The translations under genes and the position numbers were made by a program. A stretch of 64,000 nucleotides of DNA, from assembly GCA_964568855.1 (NCBI GenBank), contig CAZMSD010000001.1, positions 62,001 through 126,000 of the forward strand, read 5' to 3'. Positions 17,918 through 26,195 of the stretch are shown one piece after another (position 1 is the stretch's first letter; each line of letters opens with the position of its first letter). The notes beneath the pieces were generated by a model. It ran no database searches, had not been told where the DNA came from, and saw only the letters and a program-made list of their open reading frames with translations. Source of the stretch: CAZMSD01 sp964568855 (GTDB lineage Bacteria > CAIWAD01).

Positions 17918-19027
17918 TTACTTCAGCAGCGTCAAGGGACGCACGCGCTGCTGGTTGCCCGCGCTGAGCCGGCAGAAGTAGACCCCCGCGGGAAGCCCGC
18001 CCGCATCGAGCAGCAGGCGGTGACGACCAGGGCCGCGGGATGCATCCAGCAGCTGCGCCGCCCGGGCGCCCCGCAGATCGAAGAGCTGCAGGCGGACCCG
18101 CGCGGGGCGGTCCAGCTCGAACTCGATCCAGGCGATGGGGTTGAAAGGATTGGGCCGGGGAGGCAGCAGGCGGATCCATCCGGGTCGCAGCCCGGTCGTC
18201 TTCCCGTCGAGACCGAGAATCTGCCCGGCGATCTCCTGGTAGAACGCGGCCCGCTCCTCGCTGAGACCGCCTGTGTAACCGAGTCCCTCCGGGCTTTCTC
18301 CCGTGAGGCTGACGTAGAACACACATGCGGTCATGTAGGTGCCCTCGGCGCTCGGGTGGTAGTGGTCCTGCGCCCAGAGCGGAGATTCGGGATCCGCCGT
18401 CAGGGCGGCCCTGAAGCCTTCGCCCGCCGGGGCGATCCCGGCCTCCAGTTCTTCGGCGATGCGGTCGTAGGCCGCCGTCACGGTGTCCTGCATGTGGAAG
18501 TAATCCGCGAATTCAACGGAGCAGCAGTCGTCGATGCACTGCTGCCCGCCGAACTCCCAACCCCAGGTCTGGTAGAACATGGTCGCCGAGTTCTGCAGGC
18601 TGATCAGGCTGTCCAGCAGCCGGGCCGCCGGATACATCCGGGTCTCGCGCCAGTGGTCGATGGTGGGAATCTGACTCTGCTCCTGCAGGATCACGTGATC
18701 CCAGCCGCCCTCGGCGATCAGACCCAGGCTGGTTGGATTCTGGCTGTGTCCTTCCAGCGTGTGTCCGCCGGGCGTGTTGCTCTGAGCCTCGAGGAAGTGC
18801 CCTCCCGACTGTACCAGGTCTTCCAGCTGCCCGGGCAGGTTGTTGAAAAAGGTGTGGCTGTTGCCCAGGAAAAGTACGCGGAGACTGTCCTGTGCGACCA
18901 GGGAGGGCGCCAGGCTGAAGATCAGTATCGCCGCCAGCGCGGTCCCAGCGGTCGCGATTCCCGTCCGGCCGGTGTCTCCCAGCATCTCCATCGCCTCAAT
19001 CCCTGAACCATTCATGTTCATATTCAT
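17918..19027 (-). CDS. Secreted SGNH/GDSL-type hydrolase with C-terminal sorting domain
   Basis: 369 aa. A hydrophobic signal segment ('TALAAILIFSLAPSLVA') is followed by a DUF4886/SGNH-like catalytic domain: 'LFLGNSHTFFNN' carries the nucleophile Ser of block I, 'DHVILQEQS' follows, and 'DHYHPSAEGTYM' is the Asp-x-x-His block. The C-terminal 85 residues form an Ig-like tail ('PPRPNPFNPIAWIEFEL', 'GVYFCRLSAG') typical of cell-surface-targeted proteins of FCB bacteria. Likely an esterase or carbohydrate esterase outside the cell; substrate unknown. The start is uncertain: ATGs at 19027, 19021, 19015, 18991 and 18985 are all in frame; the last has GAGG 8 nt upstream and gives a compact signal peptide. 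Confidence 0.8.
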   Translation of the reverse strand: MNMNMNGSGIEAMEMLGDTGRTGIATAGTALAAILIFSLAPSLVAQDSLRVLFLGNSHTFFNNLPGQLEDLVQSGGHFLEAQSNTPGGHTLEGHSQNPTSLGLIAEGGWDHVILQEQSQIPTIDHWRETRMYPAARLLDSLISLQNSATMFYQTWGWEFGGQQCIDDCCSVEFADYFHMQDTVTAAYDRIAEELEAGIAPAGEGFRAALTADPESPLWAQDHYHPSAEGTYMTACVFYVSLTGESPEGLGYTGGLSEERAAFYQEIAGQILGLDGKTTGLRPGWIRLLPPRPNPFNPIAWIEFELDRPARVRLQLFDLRGARAAQLLDASRGPGRHRLLLDAGGLPAGVYFCRLSAGNQQRVRPLTLLK

Positions 19028-19424
19028 GAATTTCCAATTCCCTGCCGGCGCGGTCAACAGGAGCAGTCGAAGAACCGCCGCCGGACGCTCTCGCAAAGCT
19101 GAATATCACTTCCCTTAGTATCGGCCGGCAGGCCCCGGCACCTTAGCACGCCTCGCCTGGGGCATGCTGTTCTACCTCGGCCGAGCGGAGATCTAAAGGC
19201 TGAAGACCACGATGGTCACGAAGAAATGAATACGTTGAGCCTCCTACCCTTCGTGTCCCTCGCGGTGAGGTGTTTTGACTCAGTAACAGTGCACTCGGAA
19301 TTCGACGGTACTCTGACCTCTGCGTCTGAACCGGGGTTGTGTTACATTCTCATTATCCACGGCGGGCGGACGCTCCTTGCCAACGGTCCGACCAGCGGAT
19401 TCGCGTTAATGGATGGAGGCGAGC
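19028..19424. other. Intergenic region between divergent genes
   Basis: 397 bp between the leftward SGNH hydrolase and the rightward metallopeptidase, so it must contain both promoters. I see no gene. A short inverted repeat CACGAAG (19217-19223) / CTTCGTG (19249-19255) is present, as is an AT-richer stretch around 19330-19360 before the plus-strand gene. No convincing promoter boxes can be assigned by eye. Confidence 0.4.
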
Positions 19425-21419
19425 ATGTCTTGTATCACAGCGGATGAATTGCTGCGCATCGAAAAGGCCACGGTTACAGGTCTGGACGAAGTCGCGCGCG
19501 AGGGGCTGCGCCTGGGCATCGTCCAGGTGGCCGAACTCTGGCGCCCCGAGGACGGTGACGCCGCCGCCCTCGAGAATTTCGTACGCCTGCATTTCGCCTC
19601 CCGGCCGGAAGACCGCGAGGCGCTGTACGGGCGCTTCGAGGAGCTGCTGGAAGAGCTGGAAGGCCACCTGAACGAGGTCGAAGTGGCCTTCCGCAGGCAC
19701 AGTGATCTCGATACGGGGCCGATGCTGCCGTCGGACGGACTCTTCGCGGCCTTCGACCCGGGGGCCCACCTGGCCGAGGATTTCTTCGCCAGCGGCCTGG
19801 CCTTCGTGGCGCTGCTCAATTTCCCCCTGAGCAGCCTCGAGGACCGTGTTCGAGAGGGCTCGGGCTGGAGCCGCCGCCGCTGGGCGGAGCACCGCCTGGT
19901 CCAGCGCTTCTCCCGGCGGGTTCCCGGCGAAGCGATGCAGCGCCTCGCCGCCGCGGCCGCCCGGGCGGAAGCCCACGTGGCGGGGTGCAACATCCATACC
20001 CATCAACTGCTGGACGAAGATGGCCGGCGGCCCTTCCCCGCCGGGCAGCGCCTGCTTGCGCACTGGAACCTGCGCGACGAAATCCGCGCCCGCTACGCCG
20101 ACGCCACTGATGGACTGCCGACCCAGCGGATGATTCAACGCGTGATGCAGCGGATCGTCGACCAGAGCATCCCGCCCGAGGTGCTCGACAATCCCGGCCT
20201 GGACTGGAATCCCTTCAGCAACGAGACGCGGAAGGCCGAAGTACATGACATTCCCAGCGCGACCGCAAGCCGGGAGCCGGAAGAGGCGAACGCGCGTTAC
20301 GCCCGGCTGCTGGACTGCTTCCAGGCCTGTCGCGCGGTGGACGCCCACTGCCCGCGGACTCCCAGCCTGGTGGCCCGGCGTTTCGAGGAGGACCGCGAGA
20401 TCCCGGAGACGCGGATCCGCTCCATGCTCGAGCAGATCCTGACGTCGCCGCTGGTGGGCCGCGCGGTGACGCTCTTGAAGCGCCGCCTGGACCGCCCGCT
20501 GGAGCCCTTCGACATCTGGTACGACGGTTTCCGCCCGCGGCCCCGGATCCCCGAGGGGGAACTGGACGCACTGACGGCCGTCAGGTACCCGGACGCTGCG
20601 GCCTTCCAGCGCGATCTGCCGCGGATCCTCGGCCGTCTGGGTTTCACGCCCGAAAAGGCCGGCTGGCTGGCGCAAAACATCCGAGTGGAAGCGGCCCGGG
20701 GCTCGGGCCACGCCTGGGGTCCCCGCCTGCGCAGCGCCCCGGCCCGCCTACGCACCCGCATCGGGACTGCCGGCATGGACTACAAGGGCTACAACATCGC
20801 CGTGCACGAACTGGGACACAACGTGGAACAGGTGCTCTCGCTGAAGGCCGTCGACCATTACCTGCTCCACGGGGTTCCGGGCAACGCCTTCAGCGAAGCG
20901 CTGGCCTTCGTGTTCCAGGCGCGGGACCTCGAGCTGCTGGACCTGGATCAGCCCGGTGAAAAGGACCGGTCCCTCGGCGTCCTGGACGAGTTCTGGGTCA
21001 GCTGCGAGATCTCCGCCGTGTCACTCACCGAGATGGAGATCTGGAACTGGCTCTACGAGCACCCGGACACCGACGCGGCCGGATTGCGGGAGGCCGTGAT
21101 ACGGATCGCGCGCGAAGTCTGGAACCGCAGTTTCGCGGAGCATTTCGAGTTGCGCGACCAGACGCTGCTGGCGGCCTACCAGCACCTGGTGGACTGCTTT
21201 CTCTACCTGCCGGACTACGCGCTGGGGCACCTGATCGCCTTCCAGGTGGGCCGGCAGATCGGTTCCGCGGAGCGGCCCGGCGAGGAATTCGAGCGCCTGG
21301 CCCGCATCGGCAGACTCGGTCCCGATCTGTGGATGGAGACCGCCACCGGTTCGCCCGTGGGCCCCGAGATGCTGCTGGATGCCACCGAAGGGGCGTTGGA
21401 TGAACTGGAGACGGTGTGA
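19425..21419 (+). CDS. Cytoplasmic HExxH zinc metallopeptidase (gluzincin-like, family unassigned)
   Basis: 664 aa, no signal peptide. The zinc-binding motif is 'VHELGHNVEQ' (HELGH near residue 464). About 30 residues later comes 'GNAFSEALAFVFQARDLELL', where Glu is a plausible third ligand, as in clan MA families M3/M32. The C-terminal 'YALGHLIAFQVGRQI' also recalls the M3 oligopeptidase C-terminus. The N-terminal 450 residues are alpha-helical-looking and not recognised. I start at the ATG with GGAGG 5 nt upstream, four codons inside the longest frame. A GTATCAC word overlaps codons 3-5. The stop overlaps the GTG of the next gene, so the peptidase and acetyltransferase are translationally coupled. 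Confidence 0.75.
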   Translation: MSCITADELLRIEKATVTGLDEVAREGLRLGIVQVAELWRPEDGDAAALENFVRLHFASRPEDREALYGRFEELLEELEGHLNEVEVAFRRHSDLDTGPMLPSDGLFAAFDPGAHLAEDFFASGLAFVALLNFPLSSLEDRVREGSGWSRRRWAEHRLVQRFSRRVPGEAMQRLAAAAARAEAHVAGCNIHTHQLLDEDGRRPFPAGQRLLAHWNLRDEIRARYADATDGLPTQRMIQRVMQRIVDQSIPPEVLDNPGLDWNPFSNETRKAEVHDIPSATASREPEEANARYARLLDCFQACRAVDAHCPRTPSLVARRFEEDREIPETRIRSMLEQILTSPLVGRAVTLLKRRLDRPLEPFDIWYDGFRPRPRIPEGELDALTAVRYPDAAAFQRDLPRILGRLGFTPEKAGWLAQNIRVEAARGSGHAWGPRLRSAPARLRTRIGTAGMDYKGYNIAVHELGHNVEQVLSLKAVDHYLLHGVPGNAFSEALAFVFQARDLELLDLDQPGEKDRSLGVLDEFWVSCEISAVSLTEMEIWNWLYEHPDTDAAGLREAVIRIAREVWNRSFAEHFELRDQTLLAAYQHLVDCFLYLPDYALGHLIAFQVGRQIGSAERPGEEFERLARIGRLGPDLWMETATGSPVGPEMLLDATEGALDELETV

Positions 21420-22216
21420 TACATCATTCAACGAACATGGAGATACCGGCAACCGACAGGCAGTGTCTCAGGACCTTGTTTGAAGACTGTCCTTATGACC
21501 GGGTCCTGATCGACAGCGTCCTGGAAGGGCACTTCGGGCGAGCTTATGCGGCGCCGGCAACCGGCCCCGAGGTGGCCCGGTTGGATTCCGGAGCATTCAC
21601 CATCCTGGGAGGTGACCCCGACGCAGCCGGCGCGAAGGATCTGCTCCACCTTGCTTCGATCGATTTCGTGACCCCGCAATCGGCCGCATGGCGACGCTTC
21701 CTGCTGGACGAGTTCGGTGCAGGAGTGAAAATCTTGCGCTTCGTTGAATTCTCCTCCCACGCTCTGGATCGGTCGCACCTGCATGGAATCATCAGGGGAC
21801 TCGCGCCGGATTTCATGCTCGAGCGCGTCGATAGAGCACTGGCGGAGCGACTGTCTCCGGACACGGGCAACGAGTATTTTCTGGAGAACTTCCATTCCAT
21901 CGATGACTTTCTGGCACGCGGCATCGGTTATTGCATTGTTCACCGGGACATGATCGTCAGCGCAGCCACGTCCATGGTCCGGAGCCGGGGGGCCATCGAC
22001 GTCGAGATCGAGACGGTGCCCGATTACCGCGGACGGGGCTTGGCGGCCGTCGTCGGCGCGCGGCTTGTCGCACATTGCCTGGAGCTGGAAATCAAGCCTC
22101 ACTGGCTGGCCGCGAACACTGCGTCGGAGCGTCTGGCGCTCAAGCTGGGCTATGTTCGCGGAGGCAGCTACGAGACCCTGGAGATCGAAGCCGGGGAACA
22201 GCTCCCTGCTTCGTGA
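21416..22216 (+). CDS. GNAT acetyltransferase (GNAT_acetyltr_2-like)
   Basis: 266 aa, full length for the family. The C-terminal half carries the acetyl-CoA site 'VEIETVPDYRGRGLAAVVGARL' (the R-G-x-G-L loop) followed by 'PHWLAANTASERLALKLGY', and the preceding 'FHSIDDFLARGIGYCIVHRDMIVSAATS' matches the two-domain GNAT proteins of PF12746 type (related to ZmaR-like resistance acetyltransferases). The GTG start, with GGAG 5 nt upstream, overlaps the stop of the peptidase gene as GTGA. An ATG at 21437 is possible but poorly spaced from any ribosome-binding site. Substrate unknown; coupling to a peptidase hints at a peptide or amino compound. Confidence 0.8.
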   Translation: MIHHSTNMEIPATDRQCLRTLFEDCPYDRVLIDSVLEGHFGRAYAAPATGPEVARLDSGAFTILGGDPDAAGAKDLLHLASIDFVTPQSAAWRRFLLDEFGAGVKILRFVEFSSHALDRSHLHGIIRGLAPDFMLERVDRALAERLSPDTGNEYFLENFHSIDDFLARGIGYCIVHRDMIVSAATSMVRSRGAIDVEIETVPDYRGRGLAAVVGARLVAHCLELEIKPHWLAANTASERLALKLGYVRGGSYETLEIEAGEQLPAS

Positions 22217-22425
22217 GGCCCCGGATCAATCGGGCACCGAAATCCGACGAGAATCACTGGCTGGTAAATCCTGCCCACATAGGTCTCACAGACGCTGACA
22301 TCAGCCAACCGACAAATTGGGTCTTCCGCAGAAGGCGGCGGACCATCGCTCGCACCACGGTGTTCCGGTCGATGCCTCCGGCGAAGCACTGCTGTCGGCC
22401 GCGGATGGAGTGCCGGCGAACTGGT
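22217..22425. other. Short intergenic region between convergent genes
   Basis: 209 bp between the acetyltransferase (+) and the beta-helix protein (-). No gene and no clear terminator hairpin with a T-run was recognised. Confidence 0.4.
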
Positions 22426-24735
22426 TCACTGCTGATCGCTGACCACCGCACGGAAGAAACGCCGCTCACCTGGTTCCGGGGCATAAGTGAAGAAGGTCTC
22501 TTCCACAGTATCCAACAGGTTTTCCGCGCCGCAAGAGAAGTACGGCTCCTCTGATGAGTGGATCCTGTACCACACGCCGTTCAGTTCCGGGTAGGAGTTC
22601 CCCTGGTGGCTGCCTTCCGTGATGGCCTCCCAACTCAGCAGCAGCTCTCCCCCCTCGCGGGCAATGGACAGTTCCTGCACGGCGTCGGGCGCGATGTTGT
22701 CCACGGAGTATCCTCCCGCCAGCTCCGAAACGTAGTACCAGGGCGGTGTGGCGGTGTGCGCGGAGACGAAGAAGAGCGAGATGTTGTCCTCGACGCCACT
22801 GGAATCGCGGAAGGTCCCCGCCAGAACCGAGTACTCGTCCCATTGCATGGCCGCCAGGTAGGTGATCAGCACCCAGGTGGTGTCGTCGCGCAGGTAGTCC
22901 CGTCCGGGATCGACCAGGGCCTCACGCAGATTCTGTGTCACAACACGATCCCGAAGCGGAAAAGGATACATCTCCCAGAGATTGTAGCCGGTGACGGGCA
23001 GGTCCGATCCAGCGAAATCCAGCGGACTGCGTTGCCAGGTAACGATGACCTGACGACCCTGGTCCTCGGGCACGTCGCTGACGGCGCTGATCACAGGCGA
23101 TCCCTCCCGGTGGTCGTAGAAGAAGGCTCCCATGTCCGCCGGGCTCCCGTCCGGATCGAGCGGAGAACCCGGATCGCCGCTGTCGATGCAGGGAGAATTG
23201 TAACACAGGCGGAAGTCGCCGGAAGCGGCGTCCCGGAACTGGGGATCGGCATCGATGTTGCCTGTGCCCGGCCAGCCGCCCTCCACGTCGGAGTAGTCGA
23301 CGCTGAGCCCTCCGTCGCTGACCAGCCCGCTCGAATTCCAGAAGACCGAGTTGGAAACGGTGCATACGCTGGATTGGCTGTAGACGTTGTAGACAGTGCC
23401 GTAAAAAGTGCAGTTGCCGACTTCAACCGGCGTGGAACACCCATTCAGTACGAGGCCGCGGTCCGCGTTCTCGTAGATCGAGCAGTAGTTGAGCGTGACA
23501 GTGGAATTATTGCAGTACAAGCCTATGGAGGTCTGGTGATGGATCCGGCAACTGTCCAGCTCGGGGGCCGCTCCGGCAGCGCAGTAGACTCCGGCTCCGC
23601 CGCCCTGCCGGATTTCCACGTTCTTCAGCGTGGGCGAGCTGCCGTTGCAGTAGACGGGCTCCCAGGAGCTGTACCCGGCGTACTCCACGATGCACCACTG
23701 AAGCCTGAGCAGCGAGTCCACAGCATGCTGCGCGAAGTAGATTCCATCCCAGGTACCTGGATTCTCGCTCACAGTGGTGAACAGGATCGACGCTTCCTCC
23801 GTGCCCAGGGCCAGCAGCCCCCCCGGCAGGTCGGGATTGTCGTCGTCGCCCACGATGATCCCTGCCTGTGAACTAATTTCCAGCGTGATACCAGCCGCGA
23901 GTTCCAGCGTGGTCACCCCATCCGCGCCATACTGGCCCTGAACGTAGGTTTCGCCCGCCATCACGTAGAGAATTCCTGCGTTTTCCCAGAAGCTGTCTCG
24001 CGTGACCGTACCACCCCAGATATGGAAAAATTCGTTCGTGTGACCAGAATAGCTGTTGCCGGAGAAGCCTCCCATCTGTCCCGAATATGCGGAGACGGGA
24101 CAGCCGTTGGAGACGAAATCGCAATCGACCACCTGGGGATGAGGCGCGGGATCGTCCAGGATAATGCCGTAACTACCGTTGGACTCGATCCGGCAATCGG
24201 CGAACACCGCTTCGGAGAAACCGGCAACCAGGATGCCGTAGCCGTTGTTGGTGCTGATCTCGCAGTCGCTGATTGCGGGAGAAGCATCCTGCAAGTAGGC
24301 ACCGGCCCAGGAGTTGCCTGTAATCCGGCAGTGGCTTAGGGTGGGGCTCGCGCCGCTTAAGTAGAGACCGCCGCCGACTTCGACCTCTTCCGCCCCCCGG
24401 ATCTCGAATCCTCTGACGATGCTGCCCGGACCCTCGCCGCTCTGGAAGACCAGGGTGCTTATACCTATCACAGGGCCGCCCGAGATCACCGTCTGGCTTA
24501 CGTAGGATGTATCACCGGTTGTCAAGTAGAGCGATCCGAGCGTGAGCTGGCGGCCGCCGAAGTCGACGGATTCCGCGTAGTCGCCGGGCTGCACAAGAAC
24601 CGTGTCTCCTGGCGAGCTGGCCATGATTCCATCGAGGATGGTGGGTTGCTCCGTCGGTACGTGAATGATGGTGGACCGGGCGGGCAGGCTCAATCCGACC
24701 ACGACAAGCAGGAATGGAAAGTTGAAGCCTCGCAT
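22426..24735 (-). CDS. Exported right-handed parallel beta-helix repeat protein
   Basis: 769 aa. A signal peptide ('FNFPFLLVVVGLSLPARS') precedes 'IIHVPTEQPTILDGIMASSPGDTVLVQPGDY', the standard opening of bacterial beta-helix ('pectate-lyase-fold') surface proteins. About 450 residues of short repeats follow ('SPTLSHCRITGN', 'SPAISDCEISTNNGYGI', 'PELDSCRIHHQTSIGLYCNN'). After 'NIDADPQFRDAASGDFRLCYNSPCIDSGDPGSP' (a common motif closing such helices) comes a fibronectin-III-like C-terminal domain. No catalytic residues are evident, so binding or structural roles are more likely than lyase activity. No NPFNP-type tail is present. The ATG has GGAGGG 5 nt upstream. Confidence 0.85.
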   Translation of the reverse strand: MRGFNFPFLLVVVGLSLPARSTIIHVPTEQPTILDGIMASSPGDTVLVQPGDYAESVDFGGRQLTLGSLYLTTGDTSYVSQTVISGGPVIGISTLVFQSGEGPGSIVRGFEIRGAEEVEVGGGLYLSGASPTLSHCRITGNSWAGAYLQDASPAISDCEISTNNGYGILVAGFSEAVFADCRIESNGSYGIILDDPAPHPQVVDCDFVSNGCPVSAYSGQMGGFSGNSYSGHTNEFFHIWGGTVTRDSFWENAGILYVMAGETYVQGQYGADGVTTLELAAGITLEISSQAGIIVGDDDNPDLPGGLLALGTEEASILFTTVSENPGTWDGIYFAQHAVDSLLRLQWCIVEYAGYSSWEPVYCNGSSPTLKNVEIRQGGGAGVYCAAGAAPELDSCRIHHQTSIGLYCNNSTVTLNYCSIYENADRGLVLNGCSTPVEVGNCTFYGTVYNVYSQSSVCTVSNSVFWNSSGLVSDGGLSVDYSDVEGGWPGTGNIDADPQFRDAASGDFRLCYNSPCIDSGDPGSPLDPDGSPADMGAFFYDHREGSPVISAVSDVPEDQGRQVIVTWQRSPLDFAGSDLPVTGYNLWEMYPFPLRDRVVTQNLREALVDPGRDYLRDDTTWVLITYLAAMQWDEYSVLAGTFRDSSGVEDNISLFFVSAHTATPPWYYVSELAGGYSVDNIAPDAVQELSIAREGGELLLSWEAITEGSHQGNSYPELNGVWYRIHSSEEPYFSCGAENLLDTVEETFFTYAPEPGERRFFRAVVSDQQ

Positions 24736-24920
24736 AGTGCCCTCCTTGCGGAATGAAGTATTCTGCAGGGGCGGCAGGATGGCGTCGGCCCCTGCGCTGT
24801 GCAATGAGAATCAAGCAAAAACCGCGCCTCAAGATAAGGCCAGGTTATTTAAACACTTGAGGTCATGCCAATATTGTCGTTGTTCAATAACCGACGCCGC
24901 TGTAATACAGAGAAATGAAA

Positions 24921-24948
24921 CCGCCCCCGCGATATATCGCGGGGGCGG
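24921..24948 (-). terminator. Strong Rho-independent-type terminator after asnA
   Basis: A perfect 28-bp palindrome (arms CCGCCCCCGCGATA / TATCGCGGGGGCGG) lies 34 nt downstream of the asnA stop and is followed on the minus strand by TTTCATTTCT. Outer arms GTAATAC (24902-24908) and GTATTAC (24952-24958) extend the symmetry. It probably ends the asnA transcript and isolates the beta-helix gene. Confidence 0.8.
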
Positions 24949-24981
24949 CGTGTATTACGGAATCGTGTCGCGGATCCCGTG

Positions 24982-26112
24982 CTACTCCAGCACGTGGATG
25001 TTCTTCTCGCGGCACATCTCCTTGAGGATCTTCGGCCACACGGTAACGCTCACCTCGCCCAGGTGGGCCTTGCGCAACAGCAGCATGTAGGTGCGCGACT
25101 GCCCGATGCCGCCGCCGATGGCCAGGGGCAGCTCGCCCGAGACGATGGACTTGTGATACGGCAGCTCGAGGAATTCGGTCTGGCCGGTGATCTCGAGCTG
25201 CTTCTTAAGCGTGTCGGCGTTGACGCGAATGCCCATCGAGGTCAGCTCGTGACGGCGCTGGGTCAGGTGGTTCCAGACCAGGATGTCGCCGTTCAGGCCG
25301 TGCATGGGCCGCCCGTCCTCTGAATAGGTCTCGGTGACCCAGTCGTCGTAGTCCGGGGCGCGCATCTCGTGCGGGTAGCCGTCCTCCAGGGTCCAGCCGA
25401 TGCCGTAGATGAATACGGCGCCGCACTCCTGAAGGATCTTGGTCTCGCGGGCCTTGCGCGGCAGATCGGGGTACCTGGCCAGCAGGTCCTCGGCGTGGAT
25501 GAAGACCAGCTCCTCGGGCAGGTTGGGATAGCGCTCGTCCACCAGCTGGGGAAACAGCTCCTGGGCATGGCGCTCGGCGCCGCAGAGCACTTTCCAGATC
25601 CGCTGCACCGTGTCCTTCAGGTACTCCAGGTTGCGGTGCTCTTCGGTGATCACGCGCTCCCAGTCCCACTGGTCCACGTATGCGCTGTGGTCGTGATCCA
25701 GGAAGTAGTCCTTGCGCACCGCGTGCATGTCGGTGAAGAGGCCCTCCCCCGCTTCCATCTCGAACTGCTTCAGCGCCACGCGCTTCCACTTGGTGGCCGC
25801 CTGCACCACCTGGGCGTCGATGGGGTTCTTGCCGCGATCGTTGGAGATGTGAAACTCGATGGGCGTGCGCGAACCGTCGCGGTCCAGGTAGTCGTTGACG
25901 CCGCTTTCCACGTCCACGATCAGCGGCACCGTGACGCGGATCAGGTTGAGCTCGCGGCAGAGGCCCTGCTCGATGCAGTCCTTCACCGCCGTGATGGCCT
26001 GCTGGGTTTCCTTGGGATTCAGCAGCGAGCCGTAGTTGTGCGGCAGAACCTCGCGCAGTTCATCGTAACTGCCGATGCCCGGTCCCGCCAGATCGTCTTG
26101 CTTGTGGGTCAT
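24982..26112 (-). CDS. asnA: Aspartate-ammonia ligase (AsnA-type asparagine synthetase)
   Basis: Makes asparagine from aspartate, NH4+ and ATP (AMP-forming), using a class-II tRNA-synthetase-like fold. The 376-aa sequence contains 'NLIRVTVPLIVDVESGVND', 'RTPIEFHISND', 'MEAGEGLFTDMHAVRKDYFLDHDHSAYVDQWDWE' and 'PLAIGGGIGQSRTYMLLLRKAHLGEV', all typical of AsnA. It is about 45 residues longer than the E. coli enzyme, mainly at the N-terminus and within the middle. The ATG is preceded by AGGAAGAAG. It lies 84 nt downstream of the CoA-transferase/GNAT/deacetylase fusion and has its own strong terminator. Confidence 0.95.
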   Translation of the reverse strand: MTHKQDDLAGPGIGSYDELREVLPHNYGSLLNPKETQQAITAVKDCIEQGLCRELNLIRVTVPLIVDVESGVNDYLDRDGSRTPIEFHISNDRGKNPIDAQVVQAATKWKRVALKQFEMEAGEGLFTDMHAVRKDYFLDHDHSAYVDQWDWERVITEEHRNLEYLKDTVQRIWKVLCGAERHAQELFPQLVDERYPNLPEELVFIHAEDLLARYPDLPRKARETKILQECGAVFIYGIGWTLEDGYPHEMRAPDYDDWVTETYSEDGRPMHGLNGDILVWNHLTQRRHELTSMGIRVNADTLKKQLEITGQTEFLELPYHKSIVSGELPLAIGGGIGQSRTYMLLLRKAHLGEVSVTVWPKILKEMCREKNIHVLE

Positions 26113-26195
26113 TCTGCTTCTTCCTATCTGCTGATTATGTGTTCTAAAAGGACGGCTGTCAAGCTACAAACAGCAGTCTGCATGAACAATATGGA

